The notes: generated by a model not told the origin, from the sequence alone. Counted from the stretch's first letter, positions 43,547-52,476 are shown. The stretch is 58,352 nt of DNA from DAOVRD01 sp964521715 (GCA_964521715.1 CAZFSS010000026.1:1-58352); one strand, 5' to 3'. Made by a program: numbers and translations.

Positions 43547-44707
43547 CTAGGACGCCGCGTGCTTGCGCGCCACGTCTTCGTCAAGCTCATAGCCGAGCCC
43601 GGGCCGCTTCGACGGGATGATGAACCCATCCTTCCATTCGATCGGCTCGCGCAGGATGTCAGCATGGAAACCGCTCCAGTCTCCCAGGCATTCCTGGATC
43701 AGGAAGTTGCGGCAGCACAGGTCGAGTTGGATTGTGGCGGCGGCCAGGATCGGCCCGCCCCAAACGTGCGGCGCAACGTGCGCGTAGTGGGCGTCGGCCA
43801 TGTCTGCGATCACCTTCGCCTCGCTGATGCCCCCGCATCGGCCGACGTCGAACTGGATGATGTGCGCAGCCTGCTGCTCCAGGACCTGGGCGAACTCGTA
43901 ACGGCCGACAAGGCGTTCGCCCGTGGCGATGGGAATGCTCGTCGCCCGGGCGACCCGCGCCATCTCGCCGATGTGGTCCGGCGGCACCGGCTCCTCGAAC
44001 CAGAGGGGGCGGTACGGCTCCAGCGCCCGGGCCAGGCGGATGGCCCCCGCCGGGCTCATCTGCCCGTGGGTGCCGATCATCAGGTCGCATCGGTCCCCCA
44101 CGAGCTCCCGCAGCTCCGCGAACCTTTGCTCGGCCCTCGCGATCGCCGGCAGCGACAGCAGGCCGGGCGTGGCCTGCTCCCACTTGTCGGCCTCCAGGGG
44201 ATCCCGGCCGATCGGGTCGAGCTTGAGCCCCGTAAGGCCGAGGTCCACCCAGTGGCGCAGGTTCTCCATCGGGTCGGCGTGCACCTTCGGCAGCGTGCTG
44301 ACGTAGCTGTAAGCGCGCAGGCGTTCCCGCACCGGGCCGCCCAGCAGCGCGTGCACCGGCCGGTTCAGGTCCTTGCCCAGGATGTCCCACAGGCACATGT
44401 CGAGCGCGCTCATCAGGCCCACCATCGTGGCGTCGGGATAGTGCAGGCACGGCCCTTCGTAGAGCCGCTGCATCAGCCGGCCGATCTGCGTCGGGTCCTC
44501 GCCCATGAGCGCGGCGTCGCAGAGATCCCTGACCATGGCGGCCAGGCTATCGGCCCTGTACGGTGCGGTCGGATTGGCGCTCAGTTGGGCCTCGCCATAA
44601 CCCACGATGCCGCTGTCCGTGAGCAGCTTGACGAAGGTCCACAGCTTGCCGCCGACGGCGCCGGCCGGCGGCTGCACCGGAATCGTCTCGACGCCCGTTA
44701 TCCGCAT
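43547..44707 (-). CDS. Enolase-superfamily sugar acid dehydratase
   Basis: 386 aa. Mandelate racemase/muconate-lactonizing architecture: N-terminal capping domain ('TDSGIVGYGEAQL', residues about 30-42), then 'GVMSALDMCLWDILGKDLNR'-like barrel start (seen as 'MSALDMCLWDILGKDLNRP'). Metal ligands are likely Asp in 'CDLMIGTHGQMSPAGA', Glu in 'LWFEEPVPPD' and Glu in 'ATGERLVGRYEF'; the base is His in 'HVAPHVWGGP'. The 'HGQMSP' and 'APHVWGG' pattern points to galactonate/gluconate-type dehydratases. It follows the GH140-like gene by 48 bp on the same strand, suggesting joint use of a released sugar acid. Confidence 0.85.
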   Translation of the reverse strand: MRITGVETIPVQPPAGAVGGKLWTFVKLLTDSGIVGYGEAQLSANPTAPYRADSLAAMVRDLCDAALMGEDPTQIGRLMQRLYEGPCLHYPDATMVGLMSALDMCLWDILGKDLNRPVHALLGGPVRERLRAYSYVSTLPKVHADPMENLRHWVDLGLTGLKLDPIGRDPLEADKWEQATPGLLSLPAIARAEQRFAELRELVGDRCDLMIGTHGQMSPAGAIRLARALEPYRPLWFEEPVPPDHIGEMARVARATSIPIATGERLVGRYEFAQVLEQQAAHIIQFDVGRCGGISEAKVIADMADAHYAHVAPHVWGGPILAAATIQLDLCCRNFLIQECLGDWSGFHADILREPIEWKDGFIIPSKRPGLGYELDEDVARKHAAS

Positions 44708-44755
44708 CGACCTGCCCTCCGTAAGGAAAGCACGCAGGTTCGTCCGCCGCCGGCG

Positions 44756-46159
44756 CTATTCGGCAGGCGTCGGGAGTCCTCTTGCGGTGTCGTCCAAGAC
44801 AAGCACCCAGTCGTCCTGCTCGCCGCGCGAGGGTGGGATGAACCCCTGCACGCCCGTGTTGGCGTACTCGCCGATCCTCTGCCAGGTCCCGTTGCGCGGA
44901 TCGTACCAGTGCGCCGCGACGTTGGCGCCGGACACCTTGTCCATGCGGACGCTGAACGGGTTCCCGAACGGAGAGTAGGCCACGGCGAAGCTTCCGTCCT
45001 CTGCGCGGGCGGACTGGATGTGATCCTCCAGGGGCCCCTGCCCTTCGGCAATGATCCGTTGGTCAGGAACCATGCGGTGCCAGGGCCGCAGCTCAAAGAG
45101 CCTGCGCATGTGGCCCATGCCGAAGGCGCCTTCGCAGTCCATGGCGTCGCGCCAGTTCATGGTCGCGAGGGGGTCCGCCGTGGCGGAGTATGCGTAGTCC
45201 GTGGACGCCAGACGGGGCTTATCCGCGTCGAAGAACTGGCGGACTTCCCAGGCCCCATACCCGTTGCCGGCCGCGCCGGCCAGCATATTCCAGTAAGCCG
45301 CCTCGCGGACCTGGTGCGCGTCTATGCGCCTGTTGCCGACCGTATAGGAGAAGACGTAGGGGTGGTTCTCGTAGCGGGTCTCCATGTCGATGGTTGGCTT
45401 AACAGGGGTCAGGTTGTAGTCGTGCGTGATGAACTCGTAGTTCAGGGTCCCCCAGGCGTGGCTGGACTGAATTGCGTTGAAGTCCAGCCAGTCAGCTTCG
45501 TGGGACCAGAACGAGGAGGAGTAATTGATCACCCCCGGCGCCGGACCGGGACCGTGGTAAGAGACCAGGTGCAGGCCCTCGCTCCCCTCCTTCAAGCCGC
45601 GCGCCAGCGCAGTCCAGACCGCCTCGAATCCCTCTGGCGTGCGGTCGCCCCCGAGGAACCAGATGACTGCATTGCCCCTGTAGCGATCCCCCAGGAACCT
45701 GCCGAAGGCGAACGCATTGGACTCCGTGAAGACCTGCTCGTCGAGGCGGCCCTTGCGGACGTGCTCGCCGCTGTTCGTCACGAGCCCCATCACCAGGCCG
45801 AGCTCGTTGGCACGATTGACGATGTAGTCCACGTTCCCGAAGAACGCCTCGTTGGGCCGCGCGGGATCGCCGTCCACCAGCGTCTGCTCACCGTAGAGGT
45901 TAAGTGACTTCAGCCCGCGCAGCACGTAGGCCTGTATGACGGTGAAGCCCTTGGCGACGCGGTTCCGGAAGTAGGCCTCCACTTCCTCGTGGTTCAGGCG
46001 CCTGAAGAGCTGCCACGCGGTATCCCCCAGGTAGAAGAACGGGGCGCCGCTGGCGGTAGTGAGGTAACGGCAGTTTGAGCTGACCTTCAGCCGCATGCCC
46101 CTGGCCGAGCCCGGCGCCGCGAAGAGGGGACCGAAAGGCTTGATGAAGGCCGTCGGCAT
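44756..46159 (-). CDS. GH140-like glycoside hydrolase (DUF4038 type)
   Basis: 467 aa. AGGAGGG lies 6-7 nt before ATG 46159; no signal peptide visible. The barrel starts with 'LKVSSNCRYLTTASGAPFFY' and 'LGDTAWQLFRRLNHEEVEAY', the DUF4038/apiosidase-like entry, followed by 'FTVIQAYVLRGLKSLNLYG', 'AVIWFLGGDRTPEGF', 'DWLDFNAIQSSHAWG' and 'KPTIDMETRYEN' (likely Asp/Glu pair). The C-terminus has the small sandwich 'WYDPRNGTWQRIGEY', typical of these proteins. First gene of a probable two-gene unit with the dehydratase. Confidence 0.8.
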   Translation of the reverse strand: MPTAFIKPFGPLFAAPGSARGMRLKVSSNCRYLTTASGAPFFYLGDTAWQLFRRLNHEEVEAYFRNRVAKGFTVIQAYVLRGLKSLNLYGEQTLVDGDPARPNEAFFGNVDYIVNRANELGLVMGLVTNSGEHVRKGRLDEQVFTESNAFAFGRFLGDRYRGNAVIWFLGGDRTPEGFEAVWTALARGLKEGSEGLHLVSYHGPGPAPGVINYSSSFWSHEADWLDFNAIQSSHAWGTLNYEFITHDYNLTPVKPTIDMETRYENHPYVFSYTVGNRRIDAHQVREAAYWNMLAGAAGNGYGAWEVRQFFDADKPRLASTDYAYSATADPLATMNWRDAMDCEGAFGMGHMRRLFELRPWHRMVPDQRIIAEGQGPLEDHIQSARAEDGSFAVAYSPFGNPFSVRMDKVSGANVAAHWYDPRNGTWQRIGEYANTGVQGFIPPSRGEQDDWVLVLDDTARGLPTPAE

Positions 46160-46315
46160 GGCAGTCCCTCCTGATCTGGTGCACGCTCTCCTGGGTCAGC
46201 GTGATTGGCGCTCAGGTTACATCGTGCCAGGACGCATGACAAGCAATTCGAAGGCATGACGTGGCATGCCGCGGCGTCAGCGCGTTCCGATTGCGGGCCC
46301 TCGCTGCGGCGCCGG

Positions 46316-47944
46316 TCAGGGGACTGCCGCCGCGCTTGCTTCCCCAGGCTTCGCCGCCGGGCACGGGTCGCTCTCGTTGCCCGCCGCGTCGAAAGCCGAG
46401 ACGGCGAACGCGTAGCCGGCCAGGGGCGGCTTCAGGCGCAGGAACGTGTACCGCGTGTAGTCCGGGTCCGTGATGGTCGTGACCTTCTGGCCGTTCAGCC
46501 ACACGCGGTACCCCGCGACGGCCTCGTCGTCGCTCGAGGGATCCCACGTGAGCTCAACGCGCCCTTCCGAGACGGCGCGGGCGGCAAGGTTCTCCGGCAC
46601 GGTGGGGCTTGCCGTGTCCGACGGCGGGAGCGGCGGCCACTGGCTGCGCAGGGGGTGCGGATACGCATATGGCCGATAGCCGGGCCGCGGCGTGTCGTTG
46701 TAGAAGTCGCGGCCCTCCTTGATGTGATCGGATGACCTGCCGCCCAGGTCTTGGGGATGCAGGTCGGCGTTCTCGCCGTTGAGCGTGTTGTTCCACTCGT
46801 AGACGGGCTCGAGCAGTTGAGGGGTGTCGCGGCCCGCATCGGTGGCGCGGCCGGGCTGATCCCGGCCCGGGTAACCGGTCGAGTCCTCGTTGCCGTCCAG
46901 CGGGTTGGTGCCGTCGCACATGGGGCCCCAGCTGCCGCACAATCTCTTGATGTCCTCCTTGTCCGACGACCGGTAGTAGACGAGCAGGTAGAAGCCCACC
47001 TTGCCTGTGACCGTGTTGTCGAAGATGACGCCCGTCCCGCCACGGGACCGCCCGAAGAGCCAGCCGTTGCCGGTGAACGTGTTCCCGTAGACCTCGCAGC
47101 TGAAGGTCGACCTGAAGCCTCCGCTGTCGAACCCGTGATGCCCCACTCCGCCTATGGACTCCACTGCATCCGTCTGCGTCACCGTGTTGTGTCTGAACAC
47201 GTAACGGGCGCCGTCGTACGCGTCGGTCGGTCCGTCGGGGCCGACGTCGATGAGCGTGCAATCCTCGATGTAGACCGCATCGGCCGTGCCCAGGCTCAGA
47301 GGCATCTTCCATGACTCGTCCCCGCGCCCCTTGCTGTTGACGGCCGTGTATGCCCGCACGATCGTGCAGTTGTCGATGACGCCGAAGCTGTCGCCGTACG
47401 CGAACAGTGCGCCGCCGACGCCGTTGTAGTCGAACTTGCAGTGGTCAATGCGCCAGTTCTGGCTGTCGGCGATGGTGATCGCGTTCGCACCGCGGGCATC
47501 CGTGCCCTTCCGGAAGGTGAGGCCGGTGACCCGGAACGGCTTGCCCGAATTGCGGACGACGAGCGCCAGGCTGTTCCACGCGTGGGGAGACCCGTCCGTG
47601 ATGACGGTCTTGTCCATGCCTGCCCCCTGGAGCATGACCATCTTCCCGCTGATCAGCACCGAAGGCGTTCGCTCGTCGGGCGGGGTCCACGTCGCCTCGC
47701 CGGCCGGAAGCAGGACCGTGTCCCCGTCCTGCGCCGCGTCTATGGCCGCCTGGACGTCCTCTTGGGCGCAGCTCGCCGCCGGGATCACGCGTGCACCCTT
47801 TGCCTCCACCTGTGGCGGATTGCCCGCCGTCGACGCGGCGGGCGCGTTCCCGTGCGCCGGCCTCAGGCCGGCGAGGAGCGACACGATCGCAAGGCAACAC
47901 GCCACCAGGACCGTCCCCGGAACTCCGCTCGGTCTCGAACGCAT
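46316..47944 (-). CDS. Secreted beta-helix protein with C-terminal FnIII domain
   Basis: 542 aa from ATG 47944 (GGAGGG 9 nt upstream; ATG 47968 is nearly as good). Signal 'VLVACCLAIVSLLAG' then a beta-helix region (about 60-370) starting with 'AIDAAQDGDTVLLPAGEATW' and 'KMVMLQGAGMDKTVITDGSP', with 'NWRIDHCKFDYNG' and 'GVIDNCTIVRAYTAV' rungs. A fibronectin-type segment closes the protein ('GRVELTWDPSSDDEAVAGYR', 'VWLNGQKVTTITDPDYTRY'). Likely extracellular, binding or cleaving polysaccharide. Convergence with nothing; 156 bp to the GH140-like gene. Confidence 0.75.
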   Translation of the reverse strand: MRSRPSGVPGTVLVACCLAIVSLLAGLRPAHGNAPAASTAGNPPQVEAKGARVIPAASCAQEDVQAAIDAAQDGDTVLLPAGEATWTPPDERTPSVLISGKMVMLQGAGMDKTVITDGSPHAWNSLALVVRNSGKPFRVTGLTFRKGTDARGANAITIADSQNWRIDHCKFDYNGVGGALFAYGDSFGVIDNCTIVRAYTAVNSKGRGDESWKMPLSLGTADAVYIEDCTLIDVGPDGPTDAYDGARYVFRHNTVTQTDAVESIGGVGHHGFDSGGFRSTFSCEVYGNTFTGNGWLFGRSRGGTGVIFDNTVTGKVGFYLLVYYRSSDKEDIKRLCGSWGPMCDGTNPLDGNEDSTGYPGRDQPGRATDAGRDTPQLLEPVYEWNNTLNGENADLHPQDLGGRSSDHIKEGRDFYNDTPRPGYRPYAYPHPLRSQWPPLPPSDTASPTVPENLAARAVSEGRVELTWDPSSDDEAVAGYRVWLNGQKVTTITDPDYTRYTFLRLKPPLAGYAFAVSAFDAAGNESDPCPAAKPGEASAAAVP

Positions 47945-47997
47945 CTCCGTCTTCCCTCCAGTCTGCATCAGCGCTTCCTCGGCCGACCCAGCCACAT

Positions 47998-48026
47998 ACG
48001 TTACGACCGATTGTGCTGCTGGTCAA
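47998..48026 (-). promoter_or_regulatory. Promoter of beta-helix/FnIII gene
   Basis: Minus strand: TTGACC (48021-48026), 17 nt, TAACGT (47998-48003). Confidence 0.4.
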
Positions 48027-48156
48027 TGACAGGCGTCAGGAGCGGGGAAGCCGGAAGGATCCCGGCTCCTTCGGCTACGGTTCTGACAGGCCTGGGAGAG
48101 GCCAACCGCGTCATGCGACAGCCTGATCTGGCAGTCCCGCCCAACGGCAACTACCT

Positions 48157-48272
48157 GACACGGATGCACGCGGATTCCCACTGACGGATGGCCGTAAAGC
48201 CCAAGGCGTCATGCGCTCTGAGCGCTGTTCCGGTGCGTCATCCGTCGTCATCTGTGTGCATCCGTGTCTGAG
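48157..48272. repeat. Inverted pair of the ACACGGATG repeat
   Basis: Plus strand GACACGGATGCACGCGGATT starts at 48157; the reverse complement of 48238-48272 contains GACACGGATGCACACAGATG. Two copies in inverted orientation within 48157-48272. No gene otherwise in 48027-48247. Confidence 0.6.
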
Positions 48273-48355
48273 ACGTCGTAGCCGTAGCCGGACAGGTTCT
48301 CGCCCTGGCCTTCCAGGTGCGTCACGTACACATCGTTCGCGCGCTCCCACATTGA
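48248..48355 (-). pseudogene. Gene fragment with 'GENLSGYGYD' tail (copy 2)
   Basis: Frame ending TGA 48248-48250 reads 'WERANDVYVTHLEGQGENLS', then 'GYGYDVSDTDAHR'. The nucleotide sequence 48275-48340 closely matches 27474-27540, so both are copies of one unknown gene end. No start present. Sits between the serpin stop and the beta-helix gene. Confidence 0.4.
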
Positions 48356-48380
48356 TGCGGGGGTCAGGGGGCTGCCTCTA

Positions 48381-49592
48381 TTAAGTTGCAGGGTTCGCCA
48401 CGCGACCCATGAACAGGATCAGACCGGACGCCTTGTGCCGGATCAGGAAGAGGAACGGATGATCAGCACGGAAGACCGGAACGCGCCCCACCACCCTCGC
48501 TGCACTCACTGCCGCCGCCTCAGTGCCTTCCTCGTTTGCCTCCACGCAGCTCTTCTGCACAACGGACGAGACGAACAGTTGACAGGCGCGTGCCGCTCCG
48601 CTGAAGTCCGCCCTCCCCTGAACAAATGCATCAGTCATGCCAAGCGCCTGAAGCGCGCGTTTCAGCTCCACGTTCAATGCTAAGCGGAATCTAGGCAACA
48701 AAAGAGCAACTACCTCGTCCTGTCCTCCTGCGAGCCACTCGCCGAGCTGGTCAGCGCTCAAGCCGGCCTCGATCGCGGCCATCCCGTCCTTATCGCGCGG
48801 CAGCACGAGAAGCATGGAGAATTCGTCGCCGAGGTACGGGACCTCCAGAATCTGGGCCCCCGCGACTCCCCGGTACCAGAACCGTTGCGTCTGCCTCATC
48901 ATGGGCACTTCGACACTGGTAGCGCCGTCGAGCCAGAAGGGCGCGCTGATAGTTGCACTCTCCAGGAAACGATGCTGCCACGCGGACTTGAAGTACACCG
49001 CACTACACAGGAGAAGCAAATCGGACCTCTCCACGCCGCCTGGAGGTATCGCCTCAGGCACTTTGCCGTGAGTCTGCTCTGCCCCCCAGGCGTTTACGGC
49101 CCGCCGCGCATCCTCCGCCGCACTGGCGAAGTCAGCCCATTGGACCTTGGCGCCATAGTCCGACTCGACCAGTTCAAGGAAGTCCTGCAACAGCGGTAAG
49201 CCCTGCTGAGCCCAAAGAGCATCAGCCAACGCCGCTTGGCCGTCGGGGAGTTCTGCGTCCCGAACCTGAGCGGCAAGAGCACCGATGTCACGGTGCTGGA
49301 CTTCAGGCCTTTCATTAAGATGCAGCACTTCGGCCATCTGCGCGGCAGTCGCCCTCCGGGCTCCGGCGTAGCTCATGCCGAGGACGACGTAGACGCCGAA
49401 GGGGCATATCACGACGTTCCCTTCCCGGGCGCTTACCTGCTTGTAGAGATCGAAGGCAAACTCGTTCGCCGCGCGGGCAACGGCAGCTTCCGTTGCCCTC
49501 TCGACCGGTACAACCGTCCGATTCGAGACCTCATCGCCTGCGGCCGGCAGCATCGCCGCCGCGCACAGCAGCATCGGAATCCATCGGCTCAT
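48381..49592 (-). CDS. Secreted serpin (serine protease inhibitor)
   Basis: 403 aa from ATG 49592; an ATG two codons upstream sits too close to the GGGGGG ribosome site. Signal peptide 'PMLLCAAAMLPAAG' (about 6-19), then the complete serpin fold: 'NVVICPFGVYVVLGMSYAGA', 'AVNAWGAEQTHGKVPEAIPP', 'LLLCSAVYFKSAW', 'YLGDEFSMLLVLPRDKDG', and 'ADHPFLFLIRHKASGLILFM' at the end. The hinge 'EANEEGTEAAAVSA' is of the inhibitory type (small residues P12-P9 mostly Ala). Counting from it, P1 is probably Arg in 'VVGR|VPV', which would favour a trypsin-like protease. Last gene of the ankyrin-lipoprotein run, 13 bp after the membrane gene. Confidence 0.9.
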   Translation of the reverse strand: MSRWIPMLLCAAAMLPAAGDEVSNRTVVPVERATEAAVARAANEFAFDLYKQVSAREGNVVICPFGVYVVLGMSYAGARRATAAQMAEVLHLNERPEVQHRDIGALAAQVRDAELPDGQAALADALWAQQGLPLLQDFLELVESDYGAKVQWADFASAAEDARRAVNAWGAEQTHGKVPEAIPPGGVERSDLLLLCSAVYFKSAWQHRFLESATISAPFWLDGATSVEVPMMRQTQRFWYRGVAGAQILEVPYLGDEFSMLLVLPRDKDGMAAIEAGLSADQLGEWLAGGQDEVVALLLPRFRLALNVELKRALQALGMTDAFVQGRADFSGAARACQLFVSSVVQKSCVEANEEGTEAAAVSAARVVGRVPVFRADHPFLFLIRHKASGLILFMGRVANPAT

Positions 49593-49604
49593 GGCCATTC
49601 CCCC

Positions 49605-49945
49605 CTAATGAGCTCCGGGCTCTGGCGACGCGCCGCTTCTCGCTGGAGGACTCAGAAGGAAGCTCAGAGCACATCCTACAAGGCCCAGCAGGACACCGAC
49701 GGCAAGGAGAGCCGGTACGAGACGTGCCCTTTCCCCGACGCATCCAAGGGAAGGTCCGTGATCGCAGAAATCGGCGCGAGGAGGAGGATGTACAGGACCC
49801 CCCCCGCAAAACCGCCAGACAGCCCCGTCAACGCCCGCACAATGACCCTCGCCCTGCCCGGCGGCCAGATCTTGACGCGCCTGCGAGCGAGCACCAAAAG
49901 CGCCCCCAGCATCGCCAACGCCACCCATCGCCATGGTTCAGTCAT
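49605..49945 (-). CDS. Small membrane protein, probably frameshifted
   Basis: ATG 49945 with GGAGG 7 nt upstream. The frame reads 'MTEPWRWVALAMLGALLVLA', then TM 'GGFAGGVLYILLLAPISAI', and stops at 49676 after a Ser-rich tail. In the next frame from about 49745 to the stop at 49605 the sequence becomes 'VPALLAVGVLLGLVGCALSF', a good third TM. The likely intact protein has three TM segments, interrupted by a frameshift near 49735-49750. Its first 13 residues are the same as those of the ankyrin protein at 51799. Unknown family. Confidence 0.5.
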
Positions 49946-49957
49946 CTCAAGTCCTCC
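49908..49957. repeat. 50-bp start-region duplication, copy 1
   Basis: Matches 51762-51811 with two mismatches; covers ribosome site, ATG and signal start of the membrane gene. Confidence 0.85.
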
Positions 49958-49978
49958 GCCCCCGAAAGCCAATGCACC

Positions 49979-51799
49979 TCATTCCGTTGCCCCATGCTCT
50001 TGCAGGAGGATCGCCACTTCTCCGTTCCCTCCTGATATCGCGGACATGAGCGGGGTCCGGCCTTCGCAGCGAAGGTTGATCTGTGCCCCGGCCTCAAGAA
50101 GGAGCCTGGCCGCCTCCCTTCTACCGGCATCCGCAGCGTAATGCAGTGGCGTTGCACCTGCTTTGTTGCGGGCGTTGGGGTCTGCACCGTGGGCGAGAAG
50201 GGTCCGCACGAAGCCATCGTAGCCTTGACCAGCCGCGAAGTGCAGTACTGTGTCGCCGTCGCGGTTCTCCGCATTAGGGTCTGCTCCGTAGCCAAGCAGC
50301 ACTTCCGCAGCACCGCTCTGACCCTCGAACTCAGCGCTGAAAAGAGGGGTCGTCCCATCATACGGTAGCACAGAGCCTGCGGCAGCCCCATGCTCCAGGA
50401 GGTCTTCCACAACCGCGCAGTTGCCTCCCTTCGCCGCAAGCCTCAACGCACCAAAACCGGCTCCCAAGGGGTCCATCTTCGCTCCCTTTGAGAGAAGGTA
50501 GTCAACGGCCTCCTTCTGTCCCGCCCAGGCCGCGTAGAACAAGGCGCTCTGGTGGTACTTGTCCGGCGCATCCACGTCGATGCCCCTGGCAAGCAGCAGG
50601 TCAAGGATCTGCGTGCTGCCGCCAACGGCGGCGTTGTGCACGACCTTTGAACCGTAGGAGTCCTGCGCTTCGATCCTGGCGCCCTGAGAGACAAGGAACT
50701 CGACGCACTTTGGCCGTGCTCCCCATGCAGCCCACTGGAGCGGCGTCATGCCGAGCCTCGCGTCACAAGCTTCCAGTACGGCACCGTCTGCAGCAAGGAT
50801 CTCACGAAGCTCCGCCGTCTTGCCGAGCCCAGCAGCCTTGAACGCGTCCAAAGTTGCGCCCGAGGACAGAAGGACCTCAGCGACCTCGTCCGCACAGACA
50901 AGGGTCGCCCAGTGCAGTGCGTCCCAGCCGTCTCCATCCTTCCTATTGGGATCCGCACCGCCATCCAGAAGGATACGTGCGATCTCCTTCTCGCCACGAA
51001 ACGCTGCCCAATGGAGAGCTGTCATGCCCGAATGGTCGGGCGCGTCGACCTCAGCCCCGCTGGCCAACAGCAATGACACGATATGGTCGTTCCCTGCGGC
51101 AGCAGCAACGTGCAGCGGCGTATGTCCGTACCTGGTCCTTGCCTCGGGGCGTGCCCCTGCAGAAAGAAGCAGTTCCACAATCCCCGCGTGTCCCTTGCGC
51201 GGCCACACGTATGTGTCAGGAGGAACTCTACCCCGCGCTCGGACAAACAACTCCATGAAGTGAAACAGCTCATCCTCCGGAGCAGCCTTCAGGCCCGCCG
51301 CGCAGTGGAGCGAAGTGGCGCCAGACCGATTGCAGGCGTTGGCGTCGGCGCCGTTTTGCAGTAGCAGCCTGACAGACTCCATCTGGCCCTCACGCGCCGC
51401 TTTGTGCAGGGGCGTATCGCCCGTACTCGGCTCGCAGGCGTCAACGCGCGCACCACGGCGCAACAAGAGTCCCATGATACCTGTTTCGCCGCTGGCCGCT
51501 GCGGCATGAAGCGGCGAGACGCCGTACGTGCTCTCATTGGGATCTACGCCTCTCGCCAGAGCAAGCTCGGCGATCCGTTCGTGTCCCCGGCCGGCAGCCC
51601 AAAGAAGGAGGAACGGGCCTTCGGCTCCCACGGGTCCCGCGCCCTGCTCCAGAAACGATTCAACTGCGCCGGTATCGCCCCGACATATGGCCTCGCAGAC
51701 ATGCACCGCTCCCTGCTCGCGGCTCTCGGCTCCCTCGCTCATCAAGGCCGCGCCGCACAGCAGCATCGCCAACGCCACCCATCGCCATGGCTCAGTCAT
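49979..51799 (-). CDS. Large secreted ankyrin-repeat protein
   Basis: 606 aa. ATG 51799 overlaps the lipoprotein stop as ATGA and has GGAGG upstream inside that gene. Signal peptide 'WVALAMLLCGAALMSEG' (about 6-22), then about 16 ankyrin repeats to the C-terminus ('GVSPLHAAAASGETGIMGLL', 'GHTPLHVAAAAGNDHIVSLL', 'GDTVLHFAAGQGYDGFVRTL'), with one longer linker at about 185-215. No other domain. Secreted ankyrin repeat surfaces normally bind proteins; together with serpin and lipoprotein in one unit it may act at the cell surface. Confidence 0.9.
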   Translation of the reverse strand: MTEPWRWVALAMLLCGAALMSEGAESREQGAVHVCEAICRGDTGAVESFLEQGAGPVGAEGPFLLLWAAGRGHERIAELALARGVDPNESTYGVSPLHAAAASGETGIMGLLLRRGARVDACEPSTGDTPLHKAAREGQMESVRLLLQNGADANACNRSGATSLHCAAGLKAAPEDELFHFMELFVRARGRVPPDTYVWPRKGHAGIVELLLSAGARPEARTRYGHTPLHVAAAAGNDHIVSLLLASGAEVDAPDHSGMTALHWAAFRGEKEIARILLDGGADPNRKDGDGWDALHWATLVCADEVAEVLLSSGATLDAFKAAGLGKTAELREILAADGAVLEACDARLGMTPLQWAAWGARPKCVEFLVSQGARIEAQDSYGSKVVHNAAVGGSTQILDLLLARGIDVDAPDKYHQSALFYAAWAGQKEAVDYLLSKGAKMDPLGAGFGALRLAAKGGNCAVVEDLLEHGAAAGSVLPYDGTTPLFSAEFEGQSGAAEVLLGYGADPNAENRDGDTVLHFAAGQGYDGFVRTLLAHGADPNARNKAGATPLHYAADAGRREAARLLLEAGAQINLRCEGRTPLMSAISGGNGEVAILLQEHGATE

Positions 51800-51811
51800 C
51801 TGAAGTCCTCC
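51762..51811. repeat. 50-bp start-region duplication, copy 2
   Basis: Same segment as 49908-49957 (48 of 50 bases), at the start of the large ankyrin gene. Confidence 0.85.
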
Positions 51812-52476
51812 TCTCCCATGGGCGCCGCGGGGAGCATTCCGTGTCCGCGCAGGCTCCCGTAGAAGAAGCCAGATGGGGCCTCATGCTCTTCGCCCTCGCG
51901 CGCCTGCGGCTGCTCCTCGTAAAGGACTATTGGGGTACCAACCCGGAAGAAGATGTTCTCTCGCCTGAAGGCAAGCGCGCGGCCTCCCTCCCCCCATACG
52001 CATTCAAGGTCCATTCGACCCCCCTGAGCGACTGAGTCCCAATCGAGAACCGTGGCCTTGACCATTGTGCCCGCTTCGGCGGTCCGAAGGAGCCGCAGCT
52101 CGCCCGGTTCGAGCAGGACGAGCTTTGGCTCGCCGGAGCCAGCCGCGACGCAAAGGAAGCGTGCTTCCCGCCCCAGTTCTGCGTAAAACCGCATCTCCTG
52201 ATACATCCTCGGCCGATCCAGATCGGCGGCTCGGGCGCCCGGCTCCGAACGCTGCAGCCAGAGCTCGGGCGGCGACCCCTTCGGCGCGACGACCATCCTC
52301 ATCCGGAAGAACGTGCCAGGCACGGGCGGCCCCAGCGCATCGCACACGCCGTCTACTACCAGGACGAATTGCCGCTCGGGCACCGCCTCCGGAAGCCTCT
52401 CTATAGTCACACCGTCGCGCAGACAGCCGCTGCCGAGGAGCACCACTACAGCGATCCAAAGCCAGCATCTACGCAT
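51796..52476 (-). CDS. Lipoprotein of unknown function
   Basis: 226 aa. GGAGG 6 nt before ATG 52476. Lipobox 'VVLLGSGC' (Cys about 18), then a beta-rich domain of about 200 residues with no family I know: 'RQFVLVVDGVCDALGPPVPG', 'GTFFRMRMVVAPKG', 'ARFLCVAAGSGEPKLVLLEP', 'MVKATVLDWDSVAQGGRMDL', 'FRRENIFFRVGTPIVLYEE'. The end overlaps the next ankyrin ATG by 4 nt (ATGA), and its start overlaps the stop of a 41-residue peptide, so it is translationally coupled both ways. Confidence 0.75.
   Translation of the reverse strand: MRRCWLWIAVVVLLGSGCLRDGVTIERLPEAVPERQFVLVVDGVCDALGPPVPGTFFRMRMVVAPKGSPPELWLQRSEPGARAADLDRPRMYQEMRFYAELGREARFLCVAAGSGEPKLVLLEPGELRLLRTAEAGTMVKATVLDWDSVAQGGRMDLECVWGEGGRALAFRRENIFFRVGTPIVLYEEQPQAREGEEHEAPSGFFYGSLRGHGMLPAAPMGEEDFR

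Noticed and set aside
43475..45907. 810-codon plus-strand frame
   Set aside because: Antisense of both the dehydratase and the GH140-like gene; no domain of its own.
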